Source: Psychrobacter sp. FDAARGOS_221
GTDB taxonomy: Bacteria > Pseudomonadota > Gammaproteobacteria > Pseudomonadales > Moraxellaceae
Assembly: GCF_002313155.2 (NCBI RefSeq)
Contig: NZ_NWFK02000001.1
Location: 930,001 to 994,000 of the forward strand
DNA: 64,000 nt
Direction: 5' to 3'
This document shows positions 9,640-18,653 of this stretch, one piece after another. The stretch's first letter is position 1. Each line of letters opens with the position of its first letter. The notes under the pieces were generated by a model that was given only the letters and a program-made list of their open reading frames with translations, ran no database searches and was not told the origin of the DNA. The position numbers and the translations under genes were made by a program.

Positions 9640-11151
9640 TTAAAATACAGATTCAAAGCCACCCAGCTCAATTTGAACCGATTTGGTTTGAGTGTAATGT
9701 TTCAAGGTTTGCACGCCATTTTCACGGCCAACGCCTGAGTGTTTGTAGCCGCCCACTGGCATTGGTGCAGGTGAATCGCCCCACGTGTTAATCCAGCAGA
9801 TACCTGCTTCTAACTGAGCAATAACGCGGTGTGCACGGGTGATATCTTTGGTCACGATACCTGCAGCTAAGCCGTAATTGGTATCGTTGGCACGGCGAAT
9901 GACTTCTTCTTCAGTGTCATAACCTAAGATTGACATGACTGGACCAAAGATTTCTTCACGCACAATACGCATGTCGTCTGTGCAATCTGTAAATACGGTC
10001 GGCGCGATATAAGCCCCTTTAGCAAACTCACCAGAGGTTAATCGCTCACCGCCGCACAGCAATTTAGCATCGCTGGCTTTACCGTCTTCGATATAGCTTA
10101 AGACGTTGTCCATATGCTTGAAGCTGACCACTGGACCCATAGTGACGCTTTCATCCCTTGGGTCACCAATCTTGATGCGATTAACACGCTCAACAATGGC
10201 TTGCTCAAACTTCTCTTTGATAGAATTCGGTACAAACACACGCGTACCGTTGGTACATACCTGACCTGAGCTGTAGAAGTTGGCCATCATTGCAACGTCT
10301 GCCGCCATATCGATATCGGCGTCCTCAAAGATAACCAGTGGTGATTTACCGCCCAGCTCCATCGTCACATCTTTAAGCGATGAGCCAGCCGCTGCTTCCA
10401 TCACTTTCTTACCGGTATCGACACCACCGGTGAATGACACTTTCGCAATGTCTGGATGATTGGTCAGCGCTGTACCGACTTCATAGTTACCTTGTACTAC
10501 GCTAAACACACCATCTGGCAAGCCCGCCTCTGAATAAATCTCAGCAAGTTTTAATGCAGACAGTGGTGTCACCTCCGATGGCTTAAACACCATGGCGTTA
10601 CCTGCTGCTAAAGCTGGTGCTGATTTCCACATGGCGATTTGAATTGGATAGTTCCAAGCACCAATACCAGCTACCACGCCCAGTGGCTCTTCACGGGTAT
10701 AGACAAAGCTTGTCTCACGTAATGGAATCTGACGACCCTCTAATGCTGGCGCTAAGCCTGCATAATATTCAATGACATCAGCACCAGTGACGATATCGAC
10801 CGCTTTGGTTTCAGACAAACCTTTACCGGTCTCATAAGTCTCAAGTATTGCCAAATCATCATTGCGCTCACGCAGAATATCCACCGCTTTTAGCAAAATA
10901 CGACCACGCTCAACTGGGGTCATACCTGCCCAGATTTTCTGACCTTTTTGCGCCGCTTTTACAGCCTCATCAACCTGTTCTTTGGTTGTTTGCTGAATCT
11001 TCGCCACAACCTCGCCTGTCGCAGGGTTAACGGTATCAAATGTGGTTAGCGACTCATCAACAGGCAAATAAGCGCCATTGATATACGCCGTCTGCACTGA
11101 GTCATATTTAACCTTACCTTCGCTAATATTAGACTGATATGTATTGGCCAT
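9640..11151 (-). CDS. betB: Betaine aldehyde dehydrogenase
   Basis: BetB is the NAD(P)-dependent cytoplasmic enzyme that turns betaine aldehyde into the osmoprotectant glycine betaine. The 503-residue protein is a typical aldehyde dehydrogenase: FKPSEVTP in the cofactor site (K190), the catalytic-base motif MELGGKSP (Glu265) and the nucleophile in [14 protein letters not shown] (Cys299). An AAGGAG site precedes the ATG. It is about a dozen residues longer than the E. coli enzyme at the N-terminus. It is the first of the three bet genes on this strand. The usual regulator gene betI is absent on both sides. Confidence 0.95.
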   Translation of the reverse strand: MANTYQSNISEGKVKYDSVQTAYINGAYLPVDESLTTFDTVNPATGEVVAKIQQTTKEQVDEAVKAAQKGQKIWAGMTPVERGRILLKAVDILRERNDDLAILETYETGKGLSETKAVDIVTGADVIEYYAGLAPALEGRQIPLRETSFVYTREEPLGVVAGIGAWNYPIQIAMWKSAPALAAGNAMVFKPSEVTPLSALKLAEIYSEAGLPDGVFSVVQGNYEVGTALTNHPDIAKVSFTGGVDTGKKVMEAAAGSSLKDVTMELGGKSPLVIFEDADIDMAADVAMMANFYSSGQVCTNGTRVFVPNSIKEKFEQAIVERVNRIKIGDPRDESVTMGPVVSFKHMDNVLSYIEDGKASDAKLLCGGERLTSGEFAKGAYIAPTVFTDCTDDMRIVREEIFGPVMSILGYDTEEEVIRRANDTNYGLAAGIVTKDITRAHRVIAQLEAGICWINTWGDSPAPMPVGGYKHSGVGRENGVQTLKHYTQTKSVQIELGGFESVF

Positions 11152-11564
11152 AACGAGCTCCTTAAATCAAAAGAAAACAACACCACATACTCAACATCAC
11201 GAAGAGCAGGTTGCTTACAAAATTCTTATTCGGTAATTCGGATGCTGATTAAAATACGCTAGTAATGAGTCATTCATATTTCACTCAATCACTAAAATCA
11301 TTTAATCAGGTGCTAAAACTATTAAATTAGGACGATTGGTCTAAAATCCAACCATTCGTACAATTCGTAATGTCTAGTCGGCTATTCACCTATCATTTAC
11401 GTGACCGGCAATAACTATCAAACACCAACCGTCTTATAAACGCTTAACTCACAGCTCAATGACTGCTCAATAGCTGAGTAACATTGCCAATAGGCCAGCC
11501 ATAACACTCATGAGTTAATAAAAAATCTAAACAATAGAGGTTTGCCATTGGCTTATTTTGGGGA

Positions 11565-11618
11565 TAAAAAAAGAGCCCAACCGCAAAGCAAACTCAATTT
11601 TACTTATCAGGTAGCTCT
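11565..11618 (-). terminator. Orphan terminator-like hairpin upstream of betB
   Basis: On the minus strand AGAGC pairs with GCTCT, extended by ACC/GGT inside, followed by seven U residues. No coding gene lies upstream of it on that strand, and betB starts about 410 bases further on. It may end a short untranslated transcript. Confidence 0.45.
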
Positions 11619-12094
11619 CAACTTAATAATTCTTTATTTTTCAACATAGTAGCAAATTATACAGCCAACTATTGTTCATTTATTATAACAAATACTTTAA
11701 AAAATGGTAGTCCAAATTCTTTCTATACCGTTTATCACCTCTACCGTATAGTCATATAAAACATAATATTTAGCATTTTTATCGATATATTTTACGCTTT
11801 TCTTAATTAATTTTTACTTAATAGACTACTATATCATCCTATTTATTATTATTCTGACTACTCGCTATAAATAACTTTTATGGATTGATTAAATTAATCG
11901 AAAAATTGTAATTAATTTAATATTAAAATGATAGAAAATAGGGTTAAATGAATATTAACAAATAGACTGCATATCAATAAATTAAAGGGTTTGCTAAGAC
12001 CTGAGAGATACACTATATTTAAGATGTGGTATCAAGTAATGCTTTATTAACCCTAAATTGATAACCTGCATTAAGAATATAGCTTTATAACGTG

Positions 12095-12117
12095 ATTGTT
12101 AGGTATGATTTAACAAT
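12095..12117. promoter_or_regulatory. Dyad ATTGTTA-N9-TAACAAT upstream of the catalase gene
   Basis: Perfect seven-base arms separated by nine bases lie about 80 bases before the catalase start. The layout resembles a dimeric regulator site. It does not match the four-part OxyR spacing, so the regulator is unknown. Confidence 0.4.
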
Positions 12118-12125
12118 GTTTAGCT

Positions 12126-12150
12126 CGTGAAGTGTTTCAAATACCTCACG
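12126..12150 (+). promoter_or_regulatory. Near-palindromic hairpin just before the catalase gene
   Basis: CGTGAaGTGTTT and AATACcTCACG form an almost perfect stem of about 11 pairs, including one G-T pair, with a tiny loop, about 50 bases upstream of the start codon. It could be an operator or a leader-RNA hairpin. Confidence 0.4.
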
Positions 12151-12198
12151 ATTTGGTCGTACATAAAACCACAAACTAATGATAAAGGGAGATCGTCA

Positions 12199-13728
12199 AT
12201 GAGCGACATGAATGATAAAAAATGCCCATATTCAGCAACCAATTTAACCATGAGCAATGGTGCACCAGTTGTCGATAATGACAACAGTAAAACAGCTGGC
12301 CGCCGTGGGCCTCTTTTGGCTGATGACTTATGGCTGAACGAAAAACTAGCCGATTTTAACCGTGAAGTAATTCCAGAGCGCCGTATGCACGCGAAAGGCT
12401 CTGGCGCGTTTGGTACATTCACTGTGACCAATGACATCACCAAATACACTCGCGCTGATATCTTTAGCGAAGTCGGCAAAAAGACTGAAATGTTTGCCCG
12501 CTTTAGTACGGTTGCTGGTGAGCGCGGTGCCGCTGATGCTGAGCGTGATATTCGCGGCTTTGCGTTGAAGTTTTATACCGATGAAGGTATTTGGGACTTG
12601 GTTGGTAACAACACGCCAGTATTCTTCGTACGTGACCCACGCAAATTCCCAGACTTAAACAAAGCGGTTAAGCGTGACCCACGCACTAACATGCGTTCAG
12701 CGACAAACAACTGGGACTTTTGGACACTATTACCTGAGTCATTCCACCAAGTAACGATTACCATGAGTGATCGCGGTATTCCAGCGTCTTACAGACACAT
12801 GCATGGCTTTGGTTCACATACTTACAGCTTTATCAACAAAGACAATGAGCGCTTCTGGGTAAAATTCCACATGCGCACGCAGCAAGGCATCAAAAACTTA
12901 ACCGATGCTGAAGCCGCTGATATTATCGCGATGAACCGTGAAAGCCATCAAGAAGACTTGTTAAATGCCATTGATAACGGCGACTTCCCTAAGTGGAAAA
13001 TGTACGTTCAAATCATGCCAGAAGAAGATGCGGACAAAGTACCCTATCATCCATTTGACCTAAGTAAAGTATGGCCAAAAGGCGATTATCCGCTGATTGA
13101 AGTGGGCGAGTTTGAGCTAAACAGAAACCCAGAAAACTACTTCTTAGATGTTGAGCAAGCAGCATTTGCGCCAAACAACCTAGTACCGGGGATCAGCGGG
13201 TCACCAGACCGTATGCTACAAGCACGTCTGTTTAGCTATGCCGACGCTCAGCGTTACCGTGTTGGTGTGAACCACAAGCAAATCCCAGTGAACAAACCAC
13301 GTTGCCCAGTGACCAGCAACCACCGTGATGGTCAGGTACGTGTGGACAACAACTATGATGGTCGCCCACACTATACGCCAAACAGCTTCCAACAGTGGCA
13401 AGATCAGCCGCAATATGCTGAGCCACCACTTAAGATTGACGGCTATGCAGAGCACTATGACTTCCGCGAAGACTCAAATGATTATTTCAGCCAGCCACGC
13501 GCTCTGTTTAATCTGATGAATGATGAGCAAAAAGAAGCGTTATACGGCAACACCGCTCGTGCAATGGGCGATGCGCCAGACTTCATCAAGTACCGTCACA
13601 TCCGTAACTGTAATATGTGTGACCCAGCATACGGTGAAGGCGTTGCCAAAGCTCTTGGCTTAACCGTTGAAGATGCTATTAAAGCACGCGAAACGGATCC
13701 AGCTCGTGACTTAGATAGCTTACTATAA
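12199..13728 (+). CDS. katA: Monofunctional haem catalase (small-subunit type)
   Basis: It breaks down hydrogen peroxide to water and oxygen in the cytoplasm. The 509-residue length and lack of a C-terminal flavodoxin-like domain place it among the small-subunit clade 3 catalases. Active-site residues are visible: distal His64 in [12 protein letters not shown], Asn137/138 in [13 protein letters not shown] and the proximal haem-ligand Tyr347 in [12 protein letters not shown]. The frame is open from 12127, but the ATG at 12199 has AAAGGGAG upstream and gives the family N-terminus. It stands alone, with a terminator downstream and two dyads upstream that may control it. The symbol follows the usual naming for this clade. 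Confidence 0.94.
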   Translation: MSDMNDKKCPYSATNLTMSNGAPVVDNDNSKTAGRRGPLLADDLWLNEKLADFNREVIPERRMHAKGSGAFGTFTVTNDITKYTRADIFSEVGKKTEMFARFSTVAGERGAADAERDIRGFALKFYTDEGIWDLVGNNTPVFFVRDPRKFPDLNKAVKRDPRTNMRSATNNWDFWTLLPESFHQVTITMSDRGIPASYRHMHGFGSHTYSFINKDNERFWVKFHMRTQQGIKNLTDAEAADIIAMNRESHQEDLLNAIDNGDFPKWKMYVQIMPEEDADKVPYHPFDLSKVWPKGDYPLIEVGEFELNRNPENYFLDVEQAAFAPNNLVPGISGSPDRMLQARLFSYADAQRYRVGVNHKQIPVNKPRCPVTSNHRDGQVRVDNNYDGRPHYTPNSFQQWQDQPQYAEPPLKIDGYAEHYDFREDSNDYFSQPRALFNLMNDEQKEALYGNTARAMGDAPDFIKYRHIRNCNMCDPAYGEGVAKALGLTVEDAIKARETDPARDLDSLL

Positions 13729-13764
13729 AGCACCAACTGATGTAAGATTGATGTCATAAGGTTT

Positions 13765-13798
13765 AAGCACTCTTTACCACGGTAAAGGGTGCTTTTTT
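13765..13798 (+). terminator. Terminator after the catalase gene
   Basis: AAGCACtCTTTACC pairs with GGTAAAGgGTGCTT over a two-base loop, followed by a T run, 37 bases past the catalase stop codon. Confidence 0.88.
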
Positions 13799-13954
13799 AT
13801 TTCAAACAGTTTATGTCTAAGCAGTAAGGGATAACGCCTGACTCCTCTGCCCTACTGACGTATAATGAAGCGATAGGTATCGATAACATATCAATAATCT
13901 TAACGGTTAACCCCATCAAACCCCATGTATCGAGAACAATCGATAGGTCCATAT

Positions 13955-14275
13955 ATGAGTCAACATGATCCTTTAAGGTTATATTTTAGTCCTACTTTAA
14001 CCTCAAGACAGCGGATGATTTGCCGGATATTTTGGAATAAATGTCAACGTGAACCCGATACAGATGTGTTCAGACAGATGCGACACTTAAGTGATAACCT
14101 TGGCGTGGGTCCTATCGATGATTTGATGCACATTTTGAAGTTTTGTTATGTCTATGACACTCGCTATCAATGCCAAGTCTGTCAACGACTGCGCTTCATC
14201 GATAGCCCCACTGATCTTGGCATCACGCCCAAGTTGCCTTACCGCTGTGATGACTGTTCCATGCTCATTGAGTAG
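13955..14275 (+). CDS. Hypothetical small protein with a C-terminal zinc-ribbon-like cysteine set
   Basis: I do not recognise this 106-residue protein (116 if started at 13925). The start at 13955 is preferred because of an AGG eight bases upstream. The N-terminal half is basic (RQRMICRIFWNKCQREPD). The C-terminal third has two CxxC pairs, YQCQVC and YRCDDC, about 26 residues apart, a spacing that fits a zinc ribbon. Membrane segments and signal peptide are absent, so it is probably cytoplasmic. It lies between the catalase and an MBL-like gene with intergenic gaps of about 200 bases on each side, so it is probably transcribed alone. Function unknown. Confidence 0.6.
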   Translation: MSQHDPLRLYFSPTLTSRQRMICRIFWNKCQREPDTDVFRQMRHLSDNLGVGPIDDLMHILKFCYVYDTRYQCQVCQRLRFIDSPTDLGITPKLPYRCDDCSMLIE

Positions 14276-14482
14276 GCTTAACGTTTTGTTTTAATACACG
14301 CGATTTTATACACTTAATTTTAATAAACACCATTTTAGAGCACGCTTTTTTAATACATGCTTTAACTGAATAAGCACTGTATATAACAGATGACTTAACT
14401 AGAATTAAATCTCAATTAAATTTAAACCCAACAACCCTTAATATCTATAAATAAAGTAATAACCATAAATAAAGAGAAAAAT

Positions 14483-15229
14483 ATGACAGATAAAATAATT
14501 GATTTAGGATCTGGTTTTTGGAATATCCGCGGCTCATTTAAGCTCGGTGGCATTCTTAATATCGGCACTCAGTGTTCACTGGTCAAGCTTGAGTCGGGTA
14601 AGTTTATCTTTTTAGATAGCTATACCCTCACCGGCGATGTGCGTGATGAAGTGATGCGTTTGACCAATAATGGGCAAGATGTTGAAGCCATATTAAACCT
14701 ACATCCGTTCCATACCGTACACTGTGAACAGATGGCCAAAGACTTCCCGTCGGCGGTAAATTATGGCAGCGCACGCCATATCAAAAAGGTGCCGTCCATC
14801 AATTGGTCTGATGATTTAGTAGAAAGTGATGCGGTCGCTGAGCGTTATCCAGAGCTTGAGTTCTCAGTACCTGACGGCATACACTACATTCATCCTAATG
14901 AAAAAATTCATGCCAGCTCGTTGTTGGCCTATCATCCTGCCAGCAAAAGCTTGCATGTTGATGATACGTTCGTCACCCCGCCTGCCAATATTTTAAAATC
15001 AGTGCTGCCAGAGCTGTCTTTACATCCAACCACTAAGATGGCTCTTAAAGATGAGCCCAACGCAGGTAAAGCTTATTGTGATTGGGCTGAAGCAATAGCT
15101 GATAAATGGCAAGACACGATCAACCTGTGTGCGGCGCATTCAAGTCTGGTCAAATTCTCGCCAGGTGAATTCAAGCAGTCGCTAATTGCAACCGTTAATA
15201 AGGCACGCCCAAAACTTGAGAAGTCTTAA
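14483..15229 (+). CDS. MBL-fold-like hydrolase with a degenerate metal site
   Basis: A 248-residue cytoplasmic protein that looks like the metallo-beta-lactamase fold: an early beta-sheet segment GTQCSLVKLESGKFIFLDSY, the segment LNLHPFHTVHCEQMAKDF where the family's HxHxDH motif is expected, and LHVDDTF later. Only some of the metal ligands are conserved (HPFHTVH in place of HxHxDH), so metal binding and catalysis are uncertain. The ribosome site AAAGAG precedes the ATG. It has no operon partner. Its substrate cannot be deduced. Confidence 0.6.
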   Translation: MTDKIIDLGSGFWNIRGSFKLGGILNIGTQCSLVKLESGKFIFLDSYTLTGDVRDEVMRLTNNGQDVEAILNLHPFHTVHCEQMAKDFPSAVNYGSARHIKKVPSINWSDDLVESDAVAERYPELEFSVPDGIHYIHPNEKIHASSLLAYHPASKSLHVDDTFVTPPANILKSVLPELSLHPTTKMALKDEPNAGKAYCDWAEAIADKWQDTINLCAAHSSLVKFSPGEFKQSLIATVNKARPKLEKS

Positions 15230-15690
15230 TTAATAATCAACTTCACTATATTTTGAGTCTATTTGAATACTCTCTAAGTCTATTCAAATGGTAGTCAGCT
15301 GTTATTAAGCCTTTTATTAAGACTATTATTTAAAACCTGTTATTAACAATCTATTATTAAATATCCTGTTATTAAAACCACTCATTGATGCCATGTTAAT
15401 TATCGATAGCTATAGGCTTCAATGAGTGAGTCAAGTTATACAATCATTCGCTAATCATATAACTTTTAATCAGCTATTAAGCGTTGTATTATAACCGTTG
15501 CTCATCAATAGCCTCGCCTCTTTATTAGTCAAATGCACCTTATTGCTGGCATTTGAAAGGAAGCCAGACTGTTAATTTGTTTAGCGTATCTGACGCTTAT
15601 CAACCATCAACTCTATAGGTATGCGGTCGATACGTATTTATAATGTAGTATAGTAATACCCCTTACTCCTTTTACGAGTCAGTCGCCATT
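15230..15690. other. Gene-free stretch with TATTAA repeats and an inverted repeat
   Basis: No coding frame is seen. Between 15303 and 15375 the motif TATTAA (one copy TATTTAA) recurs six times at 12-15 base spacing. At 15379-15428 CACTCATTGATGCC and GGCTTCAATGAGTG form a 14-base stem with one mismatch over a 22-base loop, without a T run. A TATAAT at 15639 is a possible -10 element for the export operon. Confidence 0.6.
15303..15375. repeat. Six degenerate TATTAA units
   Basis: TATTAA-like hexamers begin at 15303, 15315, 15327, 15341, 15355 and 15370, separated by varied C- or G-containing bases. It looks like a decayed short tandem repeat of about 13 bases. Confidence 0.5.
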
Positions 15691-17436
15691 ATGTCATTAT
15701 TTAAATCAAATCACGTTCATTGTGCTGATAGCAGCACCTCTACTTTTAAAACTGCTGCCGCGGTGACTGATCGCCGTGCGGTGTTAGATACTCAGTGCTT
15801 ACAAAAGAAACAGCGCTTAAAAACATCACACCTAGCGACGATGATCAGTCTGTGCTTGGTTTCTATCACCGCACCACTGACTGCACAAGCGGTTGATGGC
15901 ACAGATATTTATATTAACACGACTGACCAAGCCAGTAGCTCATCATCAACTTCAGCAGCAACCGCCTCAGCAGCGAGTATTAGTGACATAGGTAAGAATC
16001 TTGAAGCAGGCACCTACCAAAGCTTCCCGCTACACAGCATTACCGACCCCGCCTCTGGCATTACCATAGATGACAGCTACTATATTGAAGTTTCTGACAC
16101 CTTAAGCCTCAAGCAAGCACAGAATCTGCTACAACAAGTCTCACCCAAGCTTGCCAGCAACAATGCAGGTATTGCAGCCAGTGAGCTACAGTCACAAGCA
16201 ACACAAGGCTTAAACCGACCTTCTGTGTTTCTACGTGCTGGTATTACCCACTATGATATTGATGCTGATGTCGATTTATCTGATGTCAAATCAAGCGTAG
16301 GTGATGGACTATCCGCTCTAAACCCCTTGCCAAACTTACCCTTTGACCCCATACAAGGCATAGGCGATAGAATACCCAACAGCTATGACTTTGAGCGTAA
16401 AGACACCACTACCAGTGCTGGTGTGGCAGTGCTTTGGCCGGTTTATACCGGAGGGCGAACGCAGGCAGTCACTGAGCTGGCCGATGCACGTACTGATGAG
16501 AGCGAAGCTGACGCACTGCTTGATAATGACGACTTACAAACCACATTAATTGATCGTTACTTTACCGCTCAACTGGCGGCATTAGCCTCTTATTTGAGAG
16601 ACGATGCATTAAACACCATTCGTGAGACCGATCATATGGCTCAGCGCCTATTAGACGAGGGGTTTATCTCTGGAGTCGAGCGTTTAGAAGCCAGAACTGC
16701 TTTGTCTGAAGCAGAAAGTGAGGCTATTAAAGCACGCCATAATGCACAGCTGGCGATGACTGCATTACAGCGATTGTTGCGCTCGCCAACGCCAATAAAA
16801 CCAACTACCCCACTGTTCGTATCCTCAAAGCCACTGCCTTCTTTGCAGTATTTCCAAAACTTAGCGCTACAAAATCACCCAGGCCTAAAAAAGGTCGATG
16901 CCAAATACGCGCAAGCGGTATCTTTGAGCCATCTGTCCGATGCGGGTAGTCGACCGACCATCTCTTTGTTCGGTTATCATGAAATTGATAAAGACCCAAG
17001 CTGGATTGCTGGTGTTTCTGCCAGTTGGAAAGTCTGGGGCGGTATTAATAACAGCGCTCTACAGGCCTCCGGCAAGGCGCAGATGCGTCAAGCATTATTA
17101 GCCAAAGTAGATGTCAGTGACAACATCCTACTGCTGGTCGAAAAAAACTGGCAATCGGTAGAAAATGCTCGCGTGCGCTATCAGTCATTGAACAGTAATG
17201 TAGAGCTGGCTAAAGAGTTATTGCGCTACAAAAAGTTAGGGATGCAAGAAGGGGTTAATACCGCTTTAGATGTCACCACTGCGCAGACCAAGTACTTACA
17301 AGCCCGCACTGAGCAAGCAGCTGCTGCCAACGATTATGTGCAAGCATTGGCCGCTTTGATGCAAAGTATTGGTTCACCACAAGCCTTTAATGAATATATG
17401 GCCGTCGCAGATATTAAGCTGCCTACGGTTTACTAA
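15691..17436 (+). CDS. TolC-family outer-membrane efflux channel
   Basis: TolC-family proteins form the outer-membrane and periplasmic tunnel of tripartite exporters. After a long N-terminal extension, a hydrophobic signal ends at about residue 67 (ITAPLTAQA), followed by a Ser/Ala-rich stretch. The mature part has the two OEP repeats: the first around LKQAQNLLQQVSPKLASN to LRDDALNTI, the second around NHPGLKKVDAKYAQAVSLS to LDVTTAQTKYLQARTEQAAA. At 581 residues it is longer than TolC (about 490). The start is uncertain: the ribosome site at 15691 is weak and the signal peptide sits unusually far in. It heads an operon with an HlyD-like adaptor and two ABC-2 permeases. Confidence 0.85.
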   Translation: MSLFKSNHVHCADSSTSTFKTAAAVTDRRAVLDTQCLQKKQRLKTSHLATMISLCLVSITAPLTAQAVDGTDIYINTTDQASSSSSTSAATASAASISDIGKNLEAGTYQSFPLHSITDPASGITIDDSYYIEVSDTLSLKQAQNLLQQVSPKLASNNAGIAASELQSQATQGLNRPSVFLRAGITHYDIDADVDLSDVKSSVGDGLSALNPLPNLPFDPIQGIGDRIPNSYDFERKDTTTSAGVAVLWPVYTGGRTQAVTELADARTDESEADALLDNDDLQTTLIDRYFTAQLAALASYLRDDALNTIRETDHMAQRLLDEGFISGVERLEARTALSEAESEAIKARHNAQLAMTALQRLLRSPTPIKPTTPLFVSSKPLPSLQYFQNLALQNHPGLKKVDAKYAQAVSLSHLSDAGSRPTISLFGYHEIDKDPSWIAGVSASWKVWGGINNSALQASGKAQMRQALLAKVDVSDNILLLVEKNWQSVENARVRYQSLNSNVELAKELLRYKKLGMQEGVNTALDVTTAQTKYLQARTEQAAAANDYVQALAALMQSIGSPQAFNEYMAVADIKLPTVY

Positions 17437-17561
17437 AAGGCTTGTTAACTGATTTAGATTGTTTTCTTATTAATATAGCTACCGAATCAGTAAAAGACTA
17501 ACTGCTTAGGTAATATAACGCCGCCCTTATCTTAATCTTTTTTATCTTCAGGATAAATTGC

Positions 17562-18626
17562 ATGAATGCCCTAAAAAAGCCCAGCTCCATCACAATCAGA
17601 AATATCGTCATTACTCTCATTGTGGTTATTGTCATAGGCGTCATAATCTATGGTCTTAACAAGAGCGTGAAAAGCACCGATCAACCTGTGACCCTGCAAG
17701 GCCAAATGGAGATGCAATCAACGGCTATTGCTGCCAAAGTACCAGGGCGTATTGCCAAAATCTTGGTCACTGAGGGCGATCAAGTCGAATCAGGGCAGCA
17801 GTTGATCGAAATGGATTCACCTGAAATTACAGCAAAAATGAATCAAGCGTTGGCTGGGCGTGAAATGGCACAAAGCCAGTTAGATAAGGCAGAAAATGGC
17901 GCCAGACCACAAGAGATTGGGCAAGCCAAAGCAGCTTGGCAAGCAAACCAAGCAGCGGCAGACTTAGCTAAAAGCACCTATGAACGTGTTAATCGCCTAT
18001 ATCAAGAAGGTCTGATGGCACGTCAAAAACGCGATGAAGCTTACACCCAATATGTGGCCAATCAAGACAAGGCGGATGCCGCACGCTTGCAATATGATAT
18101 GGCAGTAGAAGGTGCGCGTGAAGAAGACAAGGCGGCTGCGCGAGCTCAAGTGGCACAAGTTGATGCCAAGATTGAAGAAGCTCAAGTGGCGCAAGATGAG
18201 GCGAACTTAAAAAGTCCGATTGCAGGTATCGTCGATGATGTGATTATTAATCCAGGCGAAGTGGTTGGACAAGGTGTGCCTCTGATGACCTTAGTTGATA
18301 TCAATGATCAGTGGGTTGTACTCAATGTCACCGAAGACAACTTAAATCACTTTAGTATTGGCTCACAATTTGAGGCAACAATTCCTGCCTTATCAAAAAC
18401 CGACGCGCCCTATCAAATGACGTTTAAAGTATTTAATACGGCAGCCATGCCTGATTTTGCGGTTTGGCGTGCGACCAATAGCGAAGATAACTTTGATGTT
18501 CGCACCTTTGAAGTCAAAGCCCGTCCCCTAAAGGCAGATCCAAAAGTACGTTCTGGCATGAGTGTGTTGGTACAACTTGATCCACAAGACAGTGCTTCAG
18601 AGACTAGCGCAACGAAGCGTCGCTAA
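17562..18626 (+). CDS. HlyD-family periplasmic adaptor (membrane fusion protein)
   Basis: It links an inner-membrane pump with the outer-membrane channel. One membrane helix (residues about 10-30) anchors it. A biotinyl/lipoyl-like half-motif follows in AAKVPGRIAKILVTEGDQVESGQ, then a long Ala/Gln/Glu-rich helical hairpin (about 90-210), and the second half-domain LKSPIAGIVDDVIINPGEVV. It resembles the YbhG/YhiI adaptors that serve ABC-2 exporters. A good AGGA site precedes the ATG. It lies 125 bases after the TolC-like gene and 27 bases before the first permease. Confidence 0.88.
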   Translation: MNALKKPSSITIRNIVITLIVVIVIGVIIYGLNKSVKSTDQPVTLQGQMEMQSTAIAAKVPGRIAKILVTEGDQVESGQQLIEMDSPEITAKMNQALAGREMAQSQLDKAENGARPQEIGQAKAAWQANQAAADLAKSTYERVNRLYQEGLMARQKRDEAYTQYVANQDKADAARLQYDMAVEGAREEDKAAARAQVAQVDAKIEEAQVAQDEANLKSPIAGIVDDVIINPGEVVGQGVPLMTLVDINDQWVVLNVTEDNLNHFSIGSQFEATIPALSKTDAPYQMTFKVFNTAAMPDFAVWRATNSEDNFDVRTFEVKARPLKADPKVRSGMSVLVQLDPQDSASETSATKRR

Positions 18627-18653
18627 TATTGATTGCTACGGTAAGGCTTGATT

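Larger units (their letters stand above)
11152..12198. other. Large AT-rich gene-free stretch between betB and the catalase gene
   Basis: About 1 kb between divergent genes contains no convincing coding frame on either strand. It should hold the betB promoter (left part) and the catalase promoter (right part). Visible structures are a minus-strand terminator-like hairpin at 11565-11618 and two dyads at 12095-12117 and 12126-12150. No remnant of betI is recognisable. Confidence 0.7.
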
